DNA of 64,000 bases from Victivallales bacterium. GTDB lineage: Bacteria; Verrucomicrobiota; Lentisphaeria; Oligosphaerales; Oligosphaeraceae. Below, in pieces: positions 47,294 to 54,874 of this stretch (its first letter is position 1; each line of letters starts with the position of its first letter). The position numbers and the translations under genes are program-made. The stretch is from contig JAFXUD010000064.1 in the NCBI GenBank assembly GCA_017535315.1, positions 48,948-112,947 on the forward strand, written 5' to 3'. The notes below the pieces were generated by a model that saw only the letters and a list, made by a program, of their open reading frames with translations, made no database searches and was not told the DNA's origin.

Positions 47294-47312
47294 AAATATA
47301 TGGAGGTCTCAG

Positions 47313-49928
47313 ATGATGAAGAACATACTCTGCATTTGTTTGTTATTTACAGCGTTTCTCGCTGGTGCGTCGCATCAAATCTCCATTCCTGAGGTCAGTG
47401 TGCCCCCCGTGCTGGACGGCGAGGATAATGATGTATGCTGGCGAAATGCGGCGGTGGTTTTTGGACTGGTTGACAGCAAAACGCAGGCTCCTGCGGGAGA
47501 AGCGACCGTCATGCGGCTGGGCAAGTCAGAGGACACCCTTTTCGGCTTTGTCTTTTGCGAGCAGAAAGATGCTGAAAAGCAGACGAAACCGATGGGTAGC
47601 GTGGAGATTTTTATCACCAATGGCACCTCGGTTTTCCAGTTCATCCTGGATCATGCGAACGGCGTTTTCGAGCAGGAGCTTTTTCCCGATGCAGGTTTGG
47701 GGACGCGTCCAGGAAATCCGTTCGATAGTGGTATTCGTGTCTGCTCCAAAGTTCATTCGGACAACTGGACGGTGGAGTTCGCACTCCCGTTGAAGTCATT
47801 GCAACTCAAAGAGGATTCATTCGGTTTGAATCTGGTGCGGAACAATCAGACTGCAAAAGAGACAAGTGTCTGGATGTTGGTGCGTAAACCGCGATTCAAA
47901 CAATGGGCGGCACAGTATCAGCAGTTTCCCAGAGCTATTTTCACCGATGAAACCGATGGCTTTTTCACTGTGTTGGGCAGCAGGGTGACAGCTGCACACG
48001 ACCTGGAAAACACGCTTGCTGACGGCAAAACGGAGACAATCAAGGCGGGAACACCTTTGACGATAGACGCTGAAAAGGATTTTAGCTTAAATTTCACCAA
48101 AGGTGGTCAGAGTGTTTACCGCTACACATATACCCCGCCTGAGAAGGTCATGCTGACGCTTGGCGATGACGAGATTGCTTGGCCAGTACTGCATTTCAGC
48201 CCGTTCATGCCCTGTCAGATTATGTGGCAGAGCAGTCACTCTTTTGATGTTGAGGACAAAGACAAGATCAACGGGCGGGTTTACAAGGCTTTTGAGATTG
48301 TGTTCGATGTTCCAGAGGGGGTGGCGGTGCTGAGTGGTGTTCCGCAACCGCAAGCAGAACCAGGTCGCAGCGTATTTATCCAGAAACTCTCTTCTATCAA
48401 CCGAACGAAGTTCAAAAACGATATTCAGACACTCTTTTCCTGCACCTTGAAGCCAGGCACGAAGGATGTTTTACGCTATCAGGTACGTTGGCCAGAGGGC
48501 AGGACGTTGGTTCACGAGATTCCCATTGCCAGCGTGGAGGTGCGTCCAGCCGAGCAGCCAAAGAGAGTCATCGTTGGATTCTATGGGACACGGGATGCGT
48601 GGACGGAGGAACTGCAGAAAGTCGGGATTAATCTGATGTGCAGCCCCTATTACCGCCACGATGACAAGGAGATTAAGGAACTTCGGCGCCTTCGGGAGAA
48701 AGGTTTTCAGATTGCCTATAGCGCCACACAAAACATTCCCTTTGGTTCAGGCGTCTTTTTCACCAAATGGACTGAAAGCGACCGTTCTACGCGAACAATC
48801 GATATCAACGGGCAGGATGTCATCAATCCCAAGGGCAATAGATTCCAGGTTTCACCATCATACCGTGGCAAGCTGTTTCAAGATGGATTGGCAGCGACCC
48901 GTGATTACTGTCAGAAGGCTGGCTTCCAATATTACATCTTCGATACAGAGGACCATTTTCAGGGGGCGGGGCAACTGGGGGATTTTTCTGAAAGGACGCT
49001 CCAGTGGTATGAACGCTGGTTCAAGGAAAAACATGCAGGAAAAGAGTATGTTTCGCCAGTGGTCTTTGAGCGCGACGCCACAAAGTATCCTGACTACCAT
49101 CAACTGTGGATTGATTTCAAATGCGAGATTTGGGCGGAGTTTTTTCAGGAAATCAAAGCGAGCATGGATACGACTGGCGATGCTCGTTTCATCGACTACG
49201 GGATGAGGCTGGTGGATGAAGAAACCTGCCATCAACGGCTGACCGACTACCATTGGCTTCAGGTTTTCGATGGCGGCATTGGCGGTTCCTGGTACAGCAG
49301 CGTGGACCTCGCCACCAGAAAATGGGGCAAGGTTTACGAAGAGATGCGTCGAAAATGGAGTGTTGACCCCGCCAAGGCGGTTTGGATTTGTCCCGCGCGA
49401 CTTCTAGCCAGCCATTCCGCTACCATTGCACCGCAAGTCAAGGATGAAATGAAGTGCAAGTTCTTTGAGACCATGACGCTGGGTGCCAGGAGCTTTATCA
49501 TCTTCACGCAACGCTATGTGGACATGGATTCCGTGCGTCAGCTCGCCGATGCGATGCGGGTGCTGAACCAATGCGAAGATGTGGTTTTTCATGGGAAACG
49601 GATTGAGCATCTCACGACCGACATTCCGTATTGGGAGGAACTCGGCGATTATTTCAAACTCCGCCAGTTTATGACATTGAAGAATCAGCCTCGAGTTCTG
49701 GTCAAAGGTCTGGAGCATGAAAACAAAGCGCTTATTTCGGTGTCGGAGTATCGCGAGCAGATTCCACGCAGGGTGACGGTCTTCTACACCTTCAAAAAGG
49801 ACAGCATAGTCAAAGACCTTGAGACTGGCGCAATCGTCGCCTCGCCCAAAGGGGGCGACAAGTCATTTACAATCGCCCTTGACGCTGCCCATTGCTGCCG
49901 TATTTTCATGATAACTGAACAAAACTGA
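47313..49928 (+). CDS. Secreted CBM9-like plus barrel glycosidase candidate
   Basis: An 871-residue exported protein. The signal peptide (KNILCICLLFTAFLAGAS) is followed by a family-9-like carbohydrate-binding sandwich (about 22-190: VPPVLDGEDNDVCWRNA, DNWTVEFALPLKSL), an intermediate beta region, and a barrel-like C-terminal half (about 410-790). That half has YYIFDTEDHF, GDARFIDYGM and WLQVFDGGIGGSWYSSVD at probable strand ends; its Asp and Glu residues are candidate catalytic acids. GGAGG at 47302-47306 fixes the ATG at 47313. An apparent extension to 47112 reads through the repeat array and is not real. No family name is assigned. Confidence 0.78.
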   Translation: MMKNILCICLLFTAFLAGASHQISIPEVSVPPVLDGEDNDVCWRNAAVVFGLVDSKTQAPAGEATVMRLGKSEDTLFGFVFCEQKDAEKQTKPMGSVEIFITNGTSVFQFILDHANGVFEQELFPDAGLGTRPGNPFDSGIRVCSKVHSDNWTVEFALPLKSLQLKEDSFGLNLVRNNQTAKETSVWMLVRKPRFKQWAAQYQQFPRAIFTDETDGFFTVLGSRVTAAHDLENTLADGKTETIKAGTPLTIDAEKDFSLNFTKGGQSVYRYTYTPPEKVMLTLGDDEIAWPVLHFSPFMPCQIMWQSSHSFDVEDKDKINGRVYKAFEIVFDVPEGVAVLSGVPQPQAEPGRSVFIQKLSSINRTKFKNDIQTLFSCTLKPGTKDVLRYQVRWPEGRTLVHEIPIASVEVRPAEQPKRVIVGFYGTRDAWTEELQKVGINLMCSPYYRHDDKEIKELRRLREKGFQIAYSATQNIPFGSGVFFTKWTESDRSTRTIDINGQDVINPKGNRFQVSPSYRGKLFQDGLAATRDYCQKAGFQYYIFDTEDHFQGAGQLGDFSERTLQWYERWFKEKHAGKEYVSPVVFERDATKYPDYHQLWIDFKCEIWAEFFQEIKASMDTTGDARFIDYGMRLVDEETCHQRLTDYHWLQVFDGGIGGSWYSSVDLATRKWGKVYEEMRRKWSVDPAKAVWICPARLLASHSATIAPQVKDEMKCKFFETMTLGARSFIIFTQRYVDMDSVRQLADAMRVLNQCEDVVFHGKRIEHLTTDIPYWEELGDYFKLRQFMTLKNQPRVLVKGLEHENKALISVSEYREQIPRRVTVFYTFKKDSIVKDLETGAIVASPKGGDKSFTIALDAAHCCRIFMITEQN

Positions 49929-49935
49929 TAATAGA

Positions 49936-49980
49936 GGCAATCTCAAAACTAGCGCATTTCACGCTAGTTTTGAGATTACC
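49936..49980. repeat. Palindromic repeat, uninterrupted copy
   Basis: The left arm (49936-49954) and right arm (49962-49980) are complementary over 19 bp with one mismatch, around a 7-nt loop CATTTCA. There is no T-run, so it is not a standard terminator. The core AGCGCATTTC plus CTAGTTTTGA is shared with the interrupted copy at 29682-29832. It lies between two secreted-protein genes, 15 nt before the next ATG. Confidence 0.8.
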
Positions 49981-49994
49981 TCAATAGGTTGAGA

Positions 49995-52900
49995 ATGAAG
50001 ATAGCCAATACAGTTTGCCTGCTTGCCTTGGTCTTGAGTGTTGCATTTGCGCAGGAAGAAGCGAAGAAGCAACAGCCTGTGTCCAATATGCAAACACTTG
50101 CCCCATTGTTGCGGAAGCCAGTTATTGATGGTCTTTTTTCCGATGAAGAGTGGAGGGAATGTGCCTCTGACCATGTTTTTGTCTCGCAGAAGACGGGGAT
50201 GAAAGCACTTCGCGACACATTCATCTACTATGGGTACGACAGCGATTACTTGTATTTGTGCCACTTGAGCAGCGTGCCGAAGAAGCCGCAGGCCCTATTG
50301 GCGGAGGATATCCTTGAGGTGTCTTTGGAGTCTCCCTCAAAAGCAACGCAGTTTGCCATCGGGCCTGATGGGGGCAGGGGACTTCCGCCAGGGACAAAGA
50401 TAGCGTCAACCTTCAGCGGCAAGCAGTATGTGGCGCCTGGTTTTCCAACCACTGCCAAATGGGTTGTGGAGATGGCGATACCCTGGAGTGCTTTCGGGCA
50501 GGTGAAAGCACCCGAGAACACAGCCTGGTCGATGAAAGTGCGGCGCGTTTGGAAGAATCCAGATGAGGTGGCCCAGTTGGAGGTGCCGTTGCTTTTTTCA
50601 GAGGAGACCACCATGGTTGCCTCCCGAATCGCTCTCTATGATGTCAGCGCCCGTGCCACTGGATTGCTGGTCAATCGTTCCAAGCAGTCAAGGACAGTAA
50701 GCATCGATGTCACGATAAGCTCGCAGGAGGTGCCTCTCCACCAGAGTTCGACGGTTCTGGTTCCTCCAGGCCAGGCAAAGGATTTCACCTATTATTTCAT
50801 GGTTGGCGGTGTTGCTGACCGCAACTTCGACTTCAAGGTGACGGAAGAGCCAGGCAACCGCCTGATTTACAGCCGTAATGTGAACTGGAATATTGCCAAC
50901 GGGCTTCAATTCACCAATCCTGACCCGCCAATTCTCCTGAAATCGGGAATAAGTCCGTCGAACCACAAGGCGATTGCGCAGATTAGCTGCGCTTCACCTG
51001 AAAAGATGGCCGATGTGGAGACTGTTGAACTCAAAATCATTGATGCGGATGATGTCATCAAGCAGATAATGCAGGCTGACAAGCGTGCGGACGGTTTCTA
51101 TTTCAAGGAATGGAGTTATCCAGAACTGCCACTTGGAAAATATGTTTTGCAGGCGGAAATCATCTTCAGGGGCGGGAAAAGGGAGATTCTTCAGGACACG
51201 TTCCGCCTCAATAACTTCGAATGGCAGAACAATGCCATTGGACTGGAGCGGAGCGTTCCTTCGCCATTCAAGCCGCTTAAAAGTTCGGGCAACGATGTCG
51301 AGGCTCTTTTGACGGGGTACCATGCCGATGGCGTCTTCTGGAATGGCGTCCATGCACAAGGCGAGGAGATTCTGGCGGCCCCCGTTTCCCTGGTGTTCAA
51401 TGGGAGAACACTCGGTACGGAAAAAGTGGATTGGATGGAACGTGCTGCCGATCGTGTCATTCGCGTCTCCCGCCATTCGACGGATGGCTTGTCATTGGAT
51501 GTTTGCCACGAGTACGAGTTTGACGGGGCATGCAAGGTAACGCTTGCCTTCAAGCCGCAATCAGGAACCAGAGCGCATGCGCTCTATATTGACATCCCAC
51601 TCAAGCAGGAGTTCGCCAAGCTCTTCCACCATACGGGCTTTGGCATTCGCAGCAATCCGTCTGCATGGATTCCTCAGGGGAGTGGAAGCGTGTGGAGCCT
51701 GGAGTGGCTTCCACTCAAGTACCCCTCCTACATCTGGTTTGGCGAGACCTACAAGGGAATGTGCTATTTCAGCGACATGACGCCGCCCATGTTCGACCAT
51801 CGAAGCGACTTCCCCTGCTACGAGTTGTTGCGGGAGTCTGGTAGTGTGACGCTTCGCGTCCATCTAGCTCCCCCAGGACTTGAGAGCGAGTTCAAGCCAT
51901 TCGAGTGGGTTTGCGGTTTTCAGCCGACACCCGTCAAGCCACGTCCCAGGGGGCAGAGAAGCTATGGTGGCGGGATGTGGACGACACGTCCGCCGCATAC
52001 GAACATGCTCTACGTGATGGCCTGGAACAAGCACTCCTTTTCCGACATCAGTTTCGGGCATCCGCTTGTCCCCTACGCCAATGACTCCACCTGGCTGGAT
52101 TATCTTTTCAGCGGCAAGCAAGACGGGGAGTCGCGCGAGCAGATTATGGAACGCATCGACGCGATTCTGAAAAGCCATGAGATGAATGACCAGAAATGGA
52201 AGCAACTCTATGGCGGATACTCCCATGACAACTCTTCTCTGACGGCTCGAATGCGGCAAAACGCCATCTTTTCGCGCGACAAGGAACGCTGCCTTTACCT
52301 GAACCCACGTGGCGGTTATCGCTGCTGGGCGGAATCGGAGATGTATGACGCCGAATGGATGCACTCTGGGTTCTATCAGCCAGATGACAACCATTACCAT
52401 CGTCATCCAGTCCCCTCGTATGTTGACATGATGCTCTACAAGGCAAGGGCGTTCCTGCAAAAATACCCAGGCTGCTGCGGGCTTTACTACGACAATCTAT
52501 ATCCCACGCGGAAAACCTCGCCTTTCTGGGGAAGCCGCGAACTGGAACCAGGGACATTCTCTTTCACAGGCGACATATTTCCCATGCGGGAGATGCTTAA
52601 GCGGACACTGCGTTTATGCGAACAGGAAAACAGAAGACTCAGCACAGACCCTGCCTACGCCTGGCTGATGGTCCACATGACGGACGCAAACATTGTCCCT
52701 GTCATGGGACTTGCTTCAATCAACCTTGGATGGGAGATGAAATTTGGACGGCAGGACTTCCAGGACCGTTTCCCCGAGGCGTTCCATCTTGTCCAGAGCC
52801 TTGGCACGCAGTCTGGAACTGTCCCCATGGCGATTGCCCATACCAACGGCTCCAAGGAGGAGCGCATGAAACAGCAAAGAACCCTCTATGCCGTGGGATT

Positions 52901-53288
52901 CGCCTTTGACATGCTGAACTTCTATGATTCTGGCAGTCGTGAGGAGGATGGAAGCACTCTATTCAATGACTTGCAGAAACTGGTGCGTGAGTTCGGCTAC
53001 GGGAGCGCGGAAGTCGAGCATTTCCCTGGCTACGAGCCCGATGAAAATCCCGTGGCGTCTTCCACAAAGGATGTTCGCATCACGACCCTGAAGCGGAAAG
53101 ACGGGCAGTTGATGCTTCTCGTCGGTAATCTGGGGGATGCCGCTACGGTTACACTCGGTTTTCATGGCATCCGCGTCAGCAATCTTAAGAACGCCGAGAC
53201 TGGGATAAGCTTAGACAATGCTTCCTTTGAACTACCTAGGCATGATTGCGCCATCCTTGTCGGAAAGTGGATGACTGACGCAGAATGA
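49995..53288 (+). CDS. Secreted CBM9-like multidomain glycosidase candidate (DUF6067-like)
   Basis: A 1097-residue exported protein. A signal peptide (KIANTVCLLALVLSVAFA) precedes a family-9-like binding sandwich (about 35-215: KPVIDGLFSDEEWREC, KWVVEMAIPWSAFG), several beta-rich segments, and a barrel-like region (about 640-1000) with LYVMAWNKHSFSD, CCGLYYDNLYP and RLSTDPAYAWLMVH. A C-terminal sandwich follows (KRKDGQLMLLVGNLGDAATVTLGF). The layout resembles DUF6067 proteins; I am not certain of the name. ATG 49995 is preferred to the upstream TTG. Together with the previous gene it forms a secreted pair with similar N-terminal binding modules. Confidence 0.75.
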   Translation: MKIANTVCLLALVLSVAFAQEEAKKQQPVSNMQTLAPLLRKPVIDGLFSDEEWRECASDHVFVSQKTGMKALRDTFIYYGYDSDYLYLCHLSSVPKKPQALLAEDILEVSLESPSKATQFAIGPDGGRGLPPGTKIASTFSGKQYVAPGFPTTAKWVVEMAIPWSAFGQVKAPENTAWSMKVRRVWKNPDEVAQLEVPLLFSEETTMVASRIALYDVSARATGLLVNRSKQSRTVSIDVTISSQEVPLHQSSTVLVPPGQAKDFTYYFMVGGVADRNFDFKVTEEPGNRLIYSRNVNWNIANGLQFTNPDPPILLKSGISPSNHKAIAQISCASPEKMADVETVELKIIDADDVIKQIMQADKRADGFYFKEWSYPELPLGKYVLQAEIIFRGGKREILQDTFRLNNFEWQNNAIGLERSVPSPFKPLKSSGNDVEALLTGYHADGVFWNGVHAQGEEILAAPVSLVFNGRTLGTEKVDWMERAADRVIRVSRHSTDGLSLDVCHEYEFDGACKVTLAFKPQSGTRAHALYIDIPLKQEFAKLFHHTGFGIRSNPSAWIPQGSGSVWSLEWLPLKYPSYIWFGETYKGMCYFSDMTPPMFDHRSDFPCYELLRESGSVTLRVHLAPPGLESEFKPFEWVCGFQPTPVKPRPRGQRSYGGGMWTTRPPHTNMLYVMAWNKHSFSDISFGHPLVPYANDSTWLDYLFSGKQDGESREQIMERIDAILKSHEMNDQKWKQLYGGYSHDNSSLTARMRQNAIFSRDKERCLYLNPRGGYRCWAESEMYDAEWMHSGFYQPDDNHYHRHPVPSYVDMMLYKARAFLQKYPGCCGLYYDNLYPTRKTSPFWGSRELEPGTFSFTGDIFPMREMLKRTLRLCEQENRRLSTDPAYAWLMVHMTDANIVPVMGLASINLGWEMKFGRQDFQDRFPEAFHLVQSLGTQSGTVPMAIAHTNGSKEERMKQQRTLYAVGFAFDMLNFYDSGSREEDGSTLFNDLQKLVREFGYGSAEVEHFPGYEPDENPVASSTKDVRITTLKRKDGQLMLLVGNLGDAATVTLGFHGIRVSNLKNAETGISLDNASFELPRHDCAILVGKWMTDAE

Positions 53289-53302
53289 AAACAATTCACC
53301 AT

Positions 53303-53330
53303 TTGTATAGATGCCCCGAATTCGTATAGA
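53303..53330 (+). promoter_or_regulatory. Possible sigma-70 promoter for Gfo/Idh/MocA gene
   Basis: TTGTAT (53303-53308) and TATAGA (53325-53330) are separated by 16 nt in an AT-rich gap. The resulting leader before 53534 would be about 195 nt. The match is moderate and the region is AT-rich, so chance is possible. Confidence 0.3.
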
Positions 53331-53533
53331 ATAGCTTTAGTAGTTCTTCTGTAATAGTGAAAATTTGCATCAATAGTTGCTTTGGATTCGTGAAAAACAG
53401 TTGAAAAATGCATCTGCCTAGTTGGAATTTCGCAAGAGGGTATTACAGTATGGGGAAGAAAGGTGAGGATGTTTTTTTGTGCTTTCTAGTTTTTTCCAAA
53501 AATAATCATCACAACCCCAAAAGGAACAGAAAG

Positions 53534-54613
53534 ATGGAACCAATCAAAGTAGGTATTGTTGGATTTGGCCGCAGTGGATGCAACATTCATGCAAATGGCA
53601 TTGCGCGCATGAGGGAGATGTTCGATGTCGTAGCCATCGCGGATTTCATCCCCGAAAGGCGTTCGCACGCGGAGTTTCCGAACGCGAAGGGATATGCCAG
53701 CGCGGAAGAACTGATTGCGGACCCCAATGTCGAGCTGGTGGTTGTGGCGACCTTCAATTCGATGCACGCGCCTGTGGCGCGCATGGCGCTTGAGGCGGGC
53801 AAGCATGTGCTCTGCGAAAAGCCATTCGGCTTCACGACGGCCGATGTCGATTCGATGAGTTCACTGGCGGCGGCAAAGGGACTGATTCTGCAGCCCTTCC
53901 AGCAGCGCCGCTTCCAGGAGGATTTCCAGAAGGTGCAGGAGGTCGTCTCCTCTGGCGTCCTTGGCAAAATCACCTACATCCAGATCTGCTGGGACAACTT
54001 CGGGCGCCGCTGGGACTGGCAGACGAGCCGTCAGTATGGCGGTGGACAGCTCTACAACAACATGCCGCACCTGGTCGATTACGCGATGTGCCTGTTCGGC
54101 AACGGCGATCCTCATGTGGAGTGCATGATTTCCTCGTCGCTTTCCATTGGCCCTGCGGAAGATGAAATCCACCTGACGCTGACCGCGCCTGGCCATCCCA
54201 TCATAAGGGCGGAGATCACCTCCACTTGCGCCTATCCGCGCGAGAACTGGCTTGTCAATGGCACCAATGGCACGCTTCATGGGACTACCAGCAAGCTCAC
54301 CTGGAAGACCACCGACTGGTCGGAGCTGCCGAAGCGCGAAGTCCAGATGACGCCTCTGGACGGGCGCGTCTATTGTTCCGAGAAGCCCAACTGGACGGAG
54401 CACACATGGGAGCTTCAGGCACCAGTCGATACAGGTGCTGGTGCCAAGCCCGCCCCTGGCCCTGTCAAGACACTTTACACCTCCTTGTACGAGTGCATTC
54501 GCAACGGTAAGCCGCAGATTATTACCAGCGAACAGGTGCGCCGCCGCATCGCCGTGCTGGAGCAGTGCTATAAGCTCAATGGCATCCCATTCCCAGAGAG
54601 TGCGCTTCAATAA
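53534..54613 (+). CDS. Gfo/Idh/MocA family oxidoreductase (second copy type)
   Basis: A 359-residue NAD(P)-dependent dehydrogenase. The N-terminal motif GIVGFGRSG (about residues 7-15) is a complete Rossmann glycine signature, VLCEKPFGF lies near 93, and GGGQLYNNMPHLVDYAMCLFG-like residues in the C-terminal domain carry the conserved Asn/His. The start at 53534 has AAGGAA upstream; the longer frame from 53408 has no support. It is followed by a secreted DUF4838 gene, mirroring 6236-10620. The two oxidoreductases are clearly different in length and sequence, so they are distant paralogues rather than a recent duplication. Confidence 0.9.
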   Translation: MEPIKVGIVGFGRSGCNIHANGIARMREMFDVVAIADFIPERRSHAEFPNAKGYASAEELIADPNVELVVVATFNSMHAPVARMALEAGKHVLCEKPFGFTTADVDSMSSLAAAKGLILQPFQQRRFQEDFQKVQEVVSSGVLGKITYIQICWDNFGRRWDWQTSRQYGGGQLYNNMPHLVDYAMCLFGNGDPHVECMISSSLSIGPAEDEIHLTLTAPGHPIIRAEITSTCAYPRENWLVNGTNGTLHGTTSKLTWKTTDWSELPKREVQMTPLDGRVYCSEKPNWTEHTWELQAPVDTGAGAKPAPGPVKTLYTSLYECIRNGKPQIITSEQVRRRIAVLEQCYKLNGIPFPESALQ

Positions 54614-54649
54614 GGCGAGTGTGTTGTTGAGAAGTAACCATTCAGAAGA

Positions 54650-54785
54650 ATAAGCCGCATAGCGGCGGCAAGAGCATAGCCGTGGGTGAAGCGAGCGCCT
54701 TTTGGCGCGAGCGAAACCCGCGGGCAGGCGGTATCCCCAGTTTCTTTGCGCCGTGCCGCGTAGCGGAGCGGCACGGCGCAGAAAG
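54650..54785. repeat. Dispersed hairpin-rich repeat, copy 2
   Basis: A GC-rich block between the oxidoreductase and DUF4838 genes. It aligns with the reverse complement of 1285-1435: GCCGC-type hairpin, AAGAGCATAGCCGTGGGTG, a middle stem (GCGAGCGCC...GGCGCGAGC), GCGAAACCC, and a terminal hairpin GCGCCGTGCCGC/GCGGCACGGCGC near 54750-54782. The middle stems differ in sequence but both remain self-complementary, which suggests compensatory change. Confidence 0.7.
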
Positions 54786-54874
54786 TCTTGCAACCTGTGT
54801 ATATTTGTTCCCCCACTGAATAGTTACGTTGAGAATTGCCAGCCAGAAAAAACTGCGTAAAATTGGAGTCAAAC

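Noticed and set aside
47112..47312. Extension of the 47313 gene upstream to 47112
   Set aside because: The extra residues are a translation of the inverted 9-nt array and nearby repeats; a signal peptide and GGAGG site fix the start at 47313.
49936..49980. Intrinsic terminator
   Set aside because: The stem is strong but no T-run follows on either strand.
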